Notes under the pieces: model-generated
The model's database searches: none
Told to the model about the DNA's origin: nothing
The model's input: the letters and a program-made list of their open reading frames with translations, nothing else
Shown here: positions 1 through 7,410 of the stretch, piece after piece
Position numbering within the stretch: the stretch's first letter is position 1
Layout of the letters: each line of letters starts with the position of its first letter
Assembly (NCBI GenBank): GCA_001275005.1
Contig: JWZX01003127.1
Span: 1 to 34,878, forward strand
DNA from: Chrysochromulina tobinii
Taxonomy: Eukaryota > Haptophyta > Prymnesiales > Chrysochromulinaceae
Reading direction: 5' to 3'
DNA: 34,878 nucleotides
Made by a program: the position numbers and the translations under genes

Positions 1-234
1 CCGTCGCCACCGCCACCCTCGCCACCGCCACCTTTGCCGCCGCCTCCGTCTCCACCTCCGATACCACCGCCCCCATGGCCGCCTCCATGCACTCCTCCTT
101 CTCCGCCGCCACCTCGAAAGCCGCCTCGACCTCCGCCCGCGCCTCCCCCATCGCGCCCACCGCCACTCGCCCCCACCCAACGTCCTCCACCCTCCCCTCC
201 ACCTCCCTCCCCGCCACCATACCCGCCTCTGGGA
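1..234 (+). repeat. Proline-codon low-complexity tract
   Basis: Degenerate tandem CCN/TCN triplets encode SPPP and PPPSP units inside the LRR gene. The tract runs off the left edge, so its full length is unknown. Such tracts change length easily by slippage and are also prone to misassembly. Confidence 0.9.
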
Positions 235-2043
235 ACCTTTGATCCGACAGCGGTGCGGCACGGCGAGCAGCTCGCCCCCGCCTTGATTGTCCACCTGCAC
301 GACCTTCGCACATTGCAGCACTTCTATGAGGTAACGCATGGCGCACAATGGAGCGACAACCGCGGTTGGAAGGTCTACGGCCCGGCGGGAGACCCGTGCA
401 GCTCGCTCCCTAGCCATGGCTGGCCCACCGAATGGCCTGAGACATCGAAGCACTTTTTTGGAGCAGGTTGCCGAGACCCTTGCGACCCGGGTATCGAAGG
501 CGAGAATTGCCAACTCGGCCGGATCAGCCGGATTGAGCTCAGGTCCAACTCGCTCAGCGGCACTCTCCCCCCTGCACTCGCCACGCTCAAGCTGCTCAGT
601 ATCTTCGACCTGGGCGACAACAACATCTCTGGCACTATCCCCACCGAGCTCGGTCTCCTCGAGCACGCGCACATGTTCAATTTGAACAACAACCGCATCT
701 CTGGCACAATCCCCACACAGCTTGGCAGCCTTGGCAACCGCAGTTTACTGACGTCACCCTTTGACATCGCAACAGGAGCACGAAGCAGCTTGTACAGGCC
801 CAATCCACTTGCCACAAGGCTCCACCAACTGAATCTGAACAACAATCGTCTGTCTGGGGCCATCCCGACCGAGCTGGGCCGTCACACCTGGCTGGAGGAT
901 CTAAAGTTGAACGGGAATCCGTTGTTAGGCGTCCCTCTGCCCCGATGGAATCGCACGATCGAACGATTCAACTACACCGTTGACACCGTCACAGGGCAGG
1001 TTGTGTCACCTGAAGGCGAGGATGGAGCATCCAACTCCACAGAGGTCCGGGCGTTGGAGGTCCCCGTCTTTCGACGTGTGCCGGGGTTCTCAGGTCTTAC
1101 GGGTCTACCTACAGAGCTCGGAAGGCTAACACGTCTGCGCGTGCTGCAGGTCACGGATACAAACTTGCAAGCGGCGTTGCCCTCGGAGCTTGGGCAGCTG
1201 TCCAATCTCATCTTCTTGCACGTCACGGCGAGCCACACGACGGGCTTCCTCCCCACAGAGCTCGGCTCCCTTCCGAGGCTGCAGTACCTGCGCCTTGCGC
1301 AGAATCAGATCTCAGGCACCATTCCAATACAGCTCGGCAACGCGACCAACCTCGGGCGCGTCGACTTGGAGAGCAATCGGTTGTCCGGCTCGTTGCCAGA
1401 CTTCTTCGACCAGTTCCGGCATCTGGAGTACTGGAGCACCTTCGATTGTCGACTGCCGACCAACCACGTGCCGCCGTCGGTCACCTTCCTTGCGCAACGG
1501 CTCATGCACTTTGAGTTTTACGTGCAAGATGAGCAGCTTGGGTACCTTGCCGATTTCCGCTGTGGACGGGATCGCTTTACCTGGCAGACAGCCGAATACG
1601 GCGGCGTGGGTCGGAAGATCAATTACGTCCCGCGTTTGGCACAGCACTACGTGTACTACCGCCAGGGCTTTTGTGAGGAGCGCAATCAGCCAGGCGGCTT
1701 AGCGGCGCAGTTCATCCGAAACTTTGGAGCTGGCGAGCGGTACCCTAACGGCATTCTCAAGCCAGGCCAGAGGATCTACCATGGCTTTGACTCAGACGTG
1801 TTTATCCGCTCCAGGCCCATCTCTGGATTCCGATTCAGGAGGGAGGACGCGGAGATGCTCAGCGGCGATCCCGGGTCCTTCAACTGGGAGCCCGACGAGA
1901 ATGGCGATAACAGCCCGCCTGCGAGTGTGGGGATCCCCATCCCCATGCCACCGCCTGGCACGAGGAGGAGGTGGAATGCAGATCCTCAGTGGCCGTCGAG
2001 GAATATGACGGCAAGGAATACTACAGCGGTCGTGAACGGTTGA
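1..2043 (+). CDS. Proline-rich/leucine-rich-repeat secreted protein, 5' end outside window
   Basis: The frame is open from the first base, so the N-terminus lies outside the window; 680 residues are visible, ending at the TGA at 2041. Residues 1-78 are an almost pure SPPP/PPPSP tract, like extensins and hydroxyproline-rich glycoproteins. Next comes a plant-type LRR N-terminal cap (about 104-177: two Trp, paired Cys such as GDPC and GAGC..PC). LRRs of the plant consensus (LxxN.LSGTIPTELG.L) follow at about 175-310 and 365-470, with an irregular insert between them. The last 210 residues are a domain I do not recognise. Several N-glycosylation sequons (NRT, NYT, NST, NMT, NTT) and no visible membrane helix suggest a secreted or wall-associated protein, perhaps in matrix structure or recognition. 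This domain mix is typical of algal and plant LRR-extensin-like proteins. Ligand and exact role are unknown. Confidence 0.85.
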   Translation, partial: PSPPPPSPPPPLPPPPSPPPIPPPPWPPPCTPPSPPPPRKPPRPPPAPPPSRPPPLAPTQRPPPSPPPPSPPPYPPLGTFDPTAVRHGEQLAPALIVHLHDLRTLQHFYEVTHGAQWSDNRGWKVYGPAGDPCSSLPSHGWPTEWPETSKHFFGAGCRDPCDPGIEGENCQLGRISRIELRSNSLSGTLPPALATLKLLSIFDLGDNNISGTIPTELGLLEHAHMFNLNNNRISGTIPTQLGSLGNRSLLTSPFDIATGARSSLYRPNPLATRLHQLNLNNNRLSGAIPTELGRHTWLEDLKLNGNPLLGVPLPRWNRTIERFNYTVDTVTGQVVSPEGEDGASNSTEVRALEVPVFRRVPGFSGLTGLPTELGRLTRLRVLQVTDTNLQAALPSELGQLSNLIFLHVTASHTTGFLPTELGSLPRLQYLRLAQNQISGTIPIQLGNATNLGRVDLESNRLSGSLPDFFDQFRHLEYWSTFDCRLPTNHVPPSVTFLAQRLMHFEFYVQDEQLGYLADFRCGRDRFTWQTAEYGGVGRKINYVPRLAQHYVYYRQGFCEERNQPGGLAAQFIRNFGAGERYPNGILKPGQRIYHGFDSDVFIRSRPISGFRFRREDAEMLSGDPGSFNWEPDENGDNSPPASVGIPIPMPPPGTRRRWNADPQWPSRNMTARNTTAVVNG

Positions 2044-2523
2044 GTCTTGATTGAGCTGTACGGCGAGTGGGCAAAGGAAAAGAACCTTCGCTTACTTGCG
2101 CCGCTTCGCTCGGACCTCCACGGTCTTTATGATTGTTGTTGTTGCTGTTCTCCACTCGTTCTTCGTCGCCACCTGCCCGAAGTGCGACGAGCCGCGATGC
2201 TTTTCTTTACTCCCGCGAACATGCCGTTTTGCATGCGTTGCTGCATGCCAAGTACAATACAATTGTGCATAATTGGCAAGGGATAATTGGTAAAATACCT
2301 CACGAGATATTGAGATAATCATCTCGAGAGCGCTGTGCCCTCTGGGGCCGGACGCGGACCTGTGGCGTCTGGCCTTGCTAGTTTAACATTCTTCGAGCTG
2401 CCCCCCCAAAACATTCAACGAAAAAGGCATGCCGTGACACGAAAAACGGAAAAAGAGTCAGCGTTTCACAGCCTTGATCGCTGTGCAGACACATGCGACT
2501 CTTCGCTCACGTGCGCGCGCAAC
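2044..2523. other. Gap between LRR gene and small coiled-coil gene
   Basis: This is 3' flank of the LRR gene followed by 5' flank of the 2524 gene. It holds a TTG/TTC-rich patch near 2133-2165, an AT-richer stretch at about 2250-2320 and a purine-rich patch near 2408-2460. I see no convincing coding region, RNA gene or repeat. Confidence 0.5.
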
Positions 2524-2796
2524 ATGGACCTCGACGACCTCTACGGTGACCTCGACGCGGCTCCAAAGCAGCTACCATCGGCCATCGAGCTACGTGGGCG
2601 GCTGACGGAGGTCGTCAATGAGCGCGAAGCGCTTGAGGCCCAGCTGCAGGCCTTACAGTCCGAGGAGCGAGCATCACGCGCGGCGCTCAGAGACCTGATG
2701 CATCGCGCATGCGTGCTGCTAGCCACAGCTCGCCTTGAGCTCCAGCGAAAGGACAAGCAGCTGAATGAGTACGGTATCACAGTGCCCGCGAAATGA
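2524..2796 (+). CDS. Small acidic coiled-coil protein, FLASH N-terminus-like
   Basis: This 90-residue protein starts at the ATG at 2524; the frame is open further upstream, but that part has no ATG and is not protein-like. It opens with MDLDDLYGDLD, has a heptad-rich helix at about residues 20-62, then the string TARLELQRKDKQL. A DLY..D motif, a coiled coil and a TARxExxRKD string also occur at the N-terminus of FLASH/CASP8AP2, which works with LSM11 in replication-dependent histone pre-mRNA 3' processing. The match is from remembered family features and is short, so treat it as a hypothesis. If right, this would be a minimal form keeping only the N-terminal module. Otherwise it is a small uncharacterised nuclear or cytosolic coiled-coil protein. 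The stop is TGA and the next clear CDS is over 1 kb away. Confidence 0.6.
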   Translation: MDLDDLYGDLDAAPKQLPSAIELRGRLTEVVNEREALEAQLQALQSEERASRAALRDLMHRACVLLATARLELQRKDKQLNEYGITVPAK

Positions 2797-3239
2797 AATG
2801 TGTGGCAGACGCGCTGGTCCCAGCAACGAGATTGTTTTCTGAGCCTGTCGCGCAAGGGATGGCATCGACCTCTTCTGGCAGCGCAAATCGCCCCGCGACG
2901 CTGCCAGGCTCCCGGTGCGGCATGCCGCTTGCAGAAAAATGCTTGCCCACCTCGCCAAGGATGCTTCCCGTCGACTGTGCCACGTACAATGAGGGGCCCC
3001 CGTGAGGGCACAGACCGCCGCCCAGCGCGACGCATCCTCAATTTCGAATGCAGCCTTGACGACCAGCGATGGAGGAGCGTCGGCGGGTGCGTCCGTCGAC
3101 AGAGCGGCGCGCGCCTATTGCTGCACCTTGCGCAGGTCACCCGTGGCTGTCGCGGGGTTCACGATCAGACGAGACAGCCGTTCGCCGATTGGCGTATCTC
3201 CACGTGGCATATCCACTAGGCCCTCCAAAGATCTCTCAC

Positions 3240-3419
3240 CTCGCCCGTCACGAGACCACCCCCAAGCAGCCAGTCGACGTCGCGCAGCCCGGTTGAAGCA
3301 GCGCGTCCGTGCGGGCGCTCAGCTGATACTGCCGCATCTGCGTTGCCGAAAAGATCTTTGGCGGCGATTCGCACGAGGTGCTCAAGGGGCGCTTGAGGCG
3401 CGGCCGGCCGAGGGCCGAC
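3240..3419 (-). pseudogene. RAD51-paralogue-like exon fragment (RAD51D type)
   Basis: Read on the minus strand from 3419 to 3240, 60 codons give a RecA/RAD51-family N-terminal flank ending in ASTGLRDVDWLLGGGLVTGE. The STG...D.LLGGGL.TGE pattern is what precedes the Walker A loop in RAD51/RadA proteins, and the TGE version is closest to RAD51D. The segment is bounded like an exon: CCCCAG lies just upstream and GTGAGA directly follows the last Glu codon. In the following minus-strand sequence down to 2797 I find no Walker A (GxxGSGKT), Walker B or C-terminal exon, so the ATPase core appears to be missing. The likeliest reading is a truncated relic of a recombination-repair gene. An intact gene with unusual introns is less likely, since 440 bases are too few for the missing part. 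Confidence 0.5.
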
Positions 3420-3560
3420 CTGGGGTGCTGGGGAGTGGTGTCAAGTGTCAGCGGTGGCCGGTGGCCTCCATGGATGTGTTGCGGTCTGGCGGAGGGAAGG
3501 GCGACGTCAACAGCCGACTCAGGTGCGAACGAGATTAGTTTGGCTGGACACCACCATGTC

Positions 3561-3596
3561 ACGCGAACTTTGACCTTAGGCGGGAGGGGTCACTGC
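3561..3596 (-). repeat. Partial copy of dispersed repeat
   Basis: The core TTTGACCTTAGG, followed by a GGGAGGGG-like stretch and TCACT, matches the left part of the 3764-3824 copy about 200 bases away. Same orientation as that copy; only about 35 bases are recognisable. Confidence 0.55.
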
Positions 3597-3643
3597 GCTC
3601 GAGCGGTCACGTATCGTAATATACGCCGCACCGCACGCGGACG

Positions 3644-3674
3644 GTTATAACTCGTTGTCGATTAACCATGGTTA
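3644..3674. repeat. Pair of perfect short palindromes
   Basis: GTTATAAC (3644-3651) and TAACCATGGTTA (3663-3674) are perfect palindromes 11 bases apart, sharing GTTA/TAAC ends. They lie in an AT-richer patch between two copies of the dispersed repeat, followed by a TACCG tandem (about 3689-3702). They may be part of a degenerate mobile element; no coding capacity is attached. Confidence 0.5.
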
Positions 3675-3763
3675 TCAACGCGGTTCTACCGTACCGTACC
3701 GCTATGGACATGGTCCCTTGGAGTGTCCAGTGCGTTATTTCAACCTCGAACCTGTGGTGCGTG

Positions 3764-3824
3764 AGATTTTGACCTTAGGGGAGGGTTTCACTACACAGGT
3801 AGTTACCCTATGGTGTTTCAACAC
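3764..3824 (-). repeat. Dispersed repeat copy next to PPR stop codon
   Basis: This 61-base segment aligns, reverse-complemented, with 19434-19513. Shared blocks in order are AGATTT-GACCT, a G-run with AGGGTT, GGTAGTTACCCTAT and GGTG-TTTCAACAC, with small gaps between. It starts about 14 bases past the PPR stop codon on that gene's strand, so it should form the proximal 3' UTR. Orientation is given relative to the 19434 copy. Confidence 0.75.
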
Positions 3825-3837
3825 TGTGCTCAGACCA

Positions 3838-5478
3838 TCAGCGTTGGTCCCTTAGCAGCTGCCTGCCGTCGTCGGCCGCAGCGTTGCTGCTATGCCACTC
3901 CTCGTCCTCGTCCTCCTCCTCTTCCTCCTCCTCCTCCTCCATCGCGTCGCTGCCGCCCGCGCCGCCACCCGCGCCGCCGCCCGCGCCGCCGCCCGCGCCG
4001 CCGTTCAGCGCCGCTGCTTTCATGCGCACGTCGAATGCTTCCTGATACCGGCCGGCGCGCTCGCATGCGCGGACGACGGCGTTATGCGTCACCCTATCGC
4101 GCTCGACGCCCTCGGCCTTCATGCTGTCAAAGAGGCTCAGCGCGTGCTGCCACGCGAGGCCATTGGCGCACGCCTGGATGGCCGCGTTGTAGCAGATGGT
4201 GTTGCGCGGGATGCGCAGCGTGTCCATCTGCTGGAGAAGTCCGAGGGCCGCCTCCCACTCGCCCGCCGCGCCGCACGCGGAGATGGCGGCCGAGTATACG
4301 ATGGTGTTCGGCTTCACCTTCTCCTCCGACATCTGCGCGAGCAGCGCCAGCGCCTTCTGCCACTGCTTTCCCTTTTGGCACGCGGAGATGGCAGCGCCGT
4401 AGGTGACCGCTGTGGGCTTCAGGCCCATCTGGCGCATCTGCGCCATCAGCCGGAGGGCTGTATCCCATGCGTGCCCTTTCTCGCACGCGGTGATCGCTGC
4501 GTTGAAGACGACCGTGTCGGGTTGGATGCCCTTTCGCGCCATCTCGTGCAGCAGCTGCAGCCCAAGCTCCCACTGGCCGTTGCGCGTGCATGCGTTGATG
4601 GCGACCGAGTACGTGACGAGGTTGCGCTCGATGCCGACAACGTCCATGTACGTAAAGAGCGCCATCGCCTTATCGAGCTGCATCGACTCCGCGCACGCGT
4701 GGATGAGCCCCGTGTACGTGACCGTATTTCGCTCGAGCCCGCTCGCTTCCATGTCGCGAAAGAGCGAGAGTGCGAGCTCACCGTCCACGCATCGCGCGCA
4801 AGCCGAGATGGCCGTGTTGTATGAGATGGTTGTCGGCGCGATGCCGAGCGAGCGCATCTCCTCAAACATCTTGAGTGCGCCGCGCGGGTCGTCGAGCGCG
4901 AGGGCGGCCGACATCGCCGTGTTGTGTGTCACGACGTTGGTCGAGATGCCGAGCACGCGCATGCGCGCAAGCATCTGGAGTGCACGCTTGGGCGCGCGCT
5001 TCACGCACGCCGCCATCAGCAGGTTGTAGTGCGTCGCGGTGAGCCGCACCGAGCAGCCGGGCGTCTCGGCCCAATCTGCGAGCAGGCTGGCCACCCGCCA
5101 CTTTTGCCGCTTCTTAAAGGTGTGCAAGAGCGTCGTGAAATTGTTCTGCACGAGGTTGTATGGTGCGAGCATCTCACCCAAGGCAGTGACATCGGTGGAC
5201 GCGGGGATCTTCTGCAGATCGCTCGCCAGCGCACGCAGCCGTCTCGGCTTGCCGGCGGCCGGCGGCTCAGCGCTGCTGCTGCTTCTGCTCGACTTTGAGG
5301 TGCGTGGCTGGTTGGCGTTCATTAGCACTGCAATGGCGCTCGCACTGCTCTTCGCAAGTGGATGGCGTGGAGCGGGTGCATGGAGATGCAACGTTCCAGG
5401 GCGGAGCGGCTGCTGAGTGAGCGCGGCAGTGCACGTCAGCCATAGCGCCGTCGACAGCACCCCGCGCATTGCATTCAT
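3838..5478 (-). CDS. P-class pentatricopeptide repeat protein, probably plastid-targeted
   Basis: A 546-residue protein from the ATG at 5478. Residues 1-21 form a hydrophobic signal peptide, followed by a Ser/Arg/Pro-rich stretch that could be a transit peptide, as expected for import into a secondary plastid. About ten PPR motifs of 35 residues run from 148 to 490, most with the pattern (T)VTYNAAISAC...G.W..AL.LL..M...G..P. No E, DYW or SMR domain follows. P-class PPR proteins bind single-stranded organelle RNA and stabilise, process or activate transcripts. The tail has a (GGA)n tract (492-510) and an acidic run (513-527), then ends in ordinary sequence. The translocator gene lies 352 bases upstream on the same strand. 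The RNA target cannot be stated from this sequence alone. A mitochondrial location is possible but the signal peptide makes it less likely. Confidence 0.88.
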   Translation of the reverse strand: MNAMRGVLSTALWLTCTAALTQQPLRPGTLHLHAPAPRHPLAKSSASAIAVLMNANQPRTSKSSRSSSSAEPPAAGKPRRLRALASDLQKIPASTDVTALGEMLAPYNLVQNNFTTLLHTFKKRQKWRVASLLADWAETPGCSVRLTATHYNLLMAACVKRAPKRALQMLARMRVLGISTNVVTHNTAMSAALALDDPRGALKMFEEMRSLGIAPTTISYNTAISACARCVDGELALSLFRDMEASGLERNTVTYTGLIHACAESMQLDKAMALFTYMDVVGIERNLVTYSVAINACTRNGQWELGLQLLHEMARKGIQPDTVVFNAAITACEKGHAWDTALRLMAQMRQMGLKPTAVTYGAAISACQKGKQWQKALALLAQMSEEKVKPNTIVYSAAISACGAAGEWEAALGLLQQMDTLRIPRNTICYNAAIQACANGLAWQHALSLFDSMKAEGVERDRVTHNAVVRACERAGRYQEAFDVRMKAAALNGGAGGGAGGGAGGGAGGSDAMEEEEEEEEEDEDEEWHSSNAAADDGRQLLRDQR

Positions 5479-5830
5479 ATCTGTCGCGGCTCGGTCGAGG
5501 GAGACTGTCGTCTACGGACACGAGCCACAATGGGTCGGAGAGTTGATGGCGATCTCCAAGTTGCCCGAAATCGCCGAGATGACTTCTTACATGGAGTGGA
5601 TCTTCGCGCACTGCAAAAGCCCACTCTGGGCTTCCCAGCACGCCATTACAGTCTCCACAAATCATGCGCGACCCAACCGACGCCGCCATCGCGCCTATAA
5701 GCACGCAAAAATGGACTCGATAGGACACAAGCGATCGCGGTCCGCCTCCATGTCCGCCACGAACCCACGATCGTCTGTGGTCATCTACAGACAGAAGTTC
5801 GCGAGGTCCGCCCGCTGCTGTTCCTGCGTC
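5479..5830. other. Upstream region of PPR gene
   Basis: These 352 bases lie between the PPR start and the translocator stop, both on the minus strand, so they carry the translocator 3' flank and the PPR promoter. Open frames cross it on both strands, but none gives a protein I recognise. No repeat or RNA gene seen. Confidence 0.5.
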
Positions 5831-7108
5831 TCAGACTCGCTTCTTGGGCTCGCTTCGGCTCGATGGGCGTCCCTTGGCGGCTGTCGCGAGCGTCGTTGGC
5901 GGCGGTTTGTCGGTCGCCTTTGCGATCGAGTACAGCATGACGCCGACGATGGCGATCGCTGAGCCGAGTGCGCCCGTGAGCGTGAGCGGGTTGCGAAAGT
6001 ACAGGACTGAGAGGACGATGACGGCGACGCGCTTGATCGTGTTCGCCACTGCGTGCGTGACGGGGTGGATAGAGTCGAGTGCGAGGAAGGCACACTCGTT
6101 GTACGTGTAGTGCGACAGGCCCGAGTAGAGCAGCATGCGCAGGAAGCGCTGCAGGCCGACCTTCTCGACGGTCGCGAGCGTGCCCGCAACGATGGTGCGT
6201 CCCTCAGCGAGCAGCGCGAGCGGCACGATGGCGACGAGCGCGACGATCGTGAGCACGCCGTAGAGGTTCTGCGCGTCGAGGTTGTCTCCAACTTTCTTGC
6301 CCATGACTCGCTTTGCCGAGATGGCGCGCAGGGCGAAGCACACGTTGGAGAGCAGCCCCGAGATGAGCGAGATCATCGAGAAGGAGACCTCGTTGGCGGA
6401 TGCGAGCGCCACGCCGAAGATGACCGGCACGAGCGACAAGTACACCGGCACCGAAAAGACCTGCTTGAGGAAGATGGCAGAGAAGAAGCATGTGAAGAGA
6501 GGCTCGAGCGTCTTGACGACGTTGGTGAAGGCGACGGTGCCATACGCGGGTGAGACCGTCGACAGGACGTGGCCGAGCGCAAGCCACAGCGCGACGATGC
6601 TCACCTGACTCAGCTCGGCCCGTGTCAGGCGCGGTGGCTCGCGCACGGGTGCAAAGCGGCGGGCCTTGAGTCCGAATGTGGGCAGCGGCATCCACAGCGC
6701 GCCGATCCACAGCGCGCCTACGAGCAGCTGCACGGCCGAAAAGACTACCGGGAACTGCCACACGTTCAGAACCTCCTTGTTGAGCAGCGAGTAAACAATC
6801 GACAAAACATACCAGCCGATGAATGCGAGCGGCACCTTCATGGACTCGAGCGCGCCTCCGACGTGGCCGCCCTGCAGCTTGAGGGTGCGAGCGAGCCCCT
6901 GCAGGTGCATGAGCTGGGGGCTGCGCTGCAGCGGCAGCTGCGGCCGTGGCGGGCCAAACCGCAGCCCGCACATGCTGCCCGAGCATTGCTCGAGGGAGGG
7001 CACGCTGTTTGCTGCGCTCCGGAGGGAGTCCACAGCGCTTTCGGCCCGCGTCAGCTGCGTCTGCGCCACAAGTGCGAGGAACGTCCATAGCGTTTTCATG
7101 CTTTGCAT
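5831..7108 (-). CDS. Plastid triose-phosphate/phosphate translocator family protein
   Basis: A 425-residue protein. I start it at the ATG at 7108 because MQSMKTLWTFLALVAQTQLTRA is a good signal peptide; the frame stays open for 82 codons upstream, but that extension is not protein-like. After a leader of about 90 residues, the membrane domain runs from about 92 to 400 with roughly ten helices. It matches the plastidic phosphate translocator family throughout: FIGWY..SIVYSLLNKEVLN, KTLEPLF, SLVPVIFGVALAS, LRAISAKR, Y.YNECAF, HPVTHAVANTIKRVAV and SIAIVGVMLYS. These carriers exchange triose phosphate, 3-PGA or related sugar phosphates for phosphate across plastid envelopes. The Lys-Arg pair near the last helices (359-360) and the YN motif are kept. 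The usual His of the FTH motif is Asn (FTNVVK, residue 196), so substrate preference is uncertain. Signal peptide plus leader suggests one of the inner membranes of a complex plastid. Confidence 0.88.
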   Translation of the reverse strand: MQSMKTLWTFLALVAQTQLTRAESAVDSLRSAANSVPSLEQCSGSMCGLRFGPPRPQLPLQRSPQLMHLQGLARTLKLQGGHVGGALESMKVPLAFIGWYVLSIVYSLLNKEVLNVWQFPVVFSAVQLLVGALWIGALWMPLPTFGLKARRFAPVREPPRLTRAELSQVSIVALWLALGHVLSTVSPAYGTVAFTNVVKTLEPLFTCFFSAIFLKQVFSVPVYLSLVPVIFGVALASANEVSFSMISLISGLLSNVCFALRAISAKRVMGKKVGDNLDAQNLYGVLTIVALVAIVPLALLAEGRTIVAGTLATVEKVGLQRFLRMLLYSGLSHYTYNECAFLALDSIHPVTHAVANTIKRVAVIVLSVLYFRNPLTLTGALGSAIAIVGVMLYSIAKATDKPPPTTLATAAKGRPSSRSEPKKRV

Positions 7109-7410
7109 TATATGTTGGAGACGCGAGAGAATGGGACGACAGCAGGGGGCCGCCACTTCGGCGTGCGAGCGAGATTGCCGAGGAAGCGGAGGAAGTAGCG
7201 AAAGTTGAAGCGAATGACGAAATTTGTCCCGCCTCAATTCGCATCCTGACTTCGGTCTTAAGGTTGGGTATTTGTGTACAGGCTTTTGGTAAAGTCGAAG
7301 GAAAGTTCGAAGACAGTTTTCCCACCAACGGCAGTGTCGGCAGACCGATGCCACTCAATCCAGGTTCGGGCGTCACTTGCGGGTCACGCAGTAGCATCTA
7401 CGGTTCAGGG
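7109..7410. promoter_or_regulatory. Shared divergent promoter, translocator/kinase
   Basis: About 300 bases separate the translocator ATG (minus) from the kinase ATG (plus), so both promoters must lie here or within the genes. A TATAAT-like string overlaps the translocator start on the minus strand. An alternative in-frame kinase ATG at 7348 would shorten the interval to about 240 bases. No specific factor site is claimed. Confidence 0.4.

Larger units (their letters stand above)
2797..3837. other. Gene-poor gap with RAD51-like relic and repeat copies
   Basis: This kilobase between the small coiled-coil gene and the 3' end of the PPR gene has no intact gene I can support. It contains a RAD51-paralogue-like exon on the minus strand (3240-3419), two copies of a dispersed repeat (3561-3596 and 3764-3824), and between them palindromes and a TACCG tandem. 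Other open frames here have unconvincing protein sequences. Confidence 0.6.

Noticed and set aside
3957-4010. Regular CCGCCGCCCGCG units considered as a direct-repeat array
   Set aside because: They are in-frame Gly/Ala codons of the PPR protein tail, not a CRISPR or other spacer array.
3892-4824. 310-residue plus-strand frame beginning with a Leu-rich signal-like segment
   Set aside because: Antisense to the PPR gene; its hydrophobic start comes from the acidic and GGA tracts of the PPR protein tail.
6204-7397. 397-residue minus-strand frame overlapping the translocator
   Set aside because: Out-of-frame shadow of the translocator; rich in Arg/Ala with no family motif, while the overlapping frame matches the translocator family throughout.
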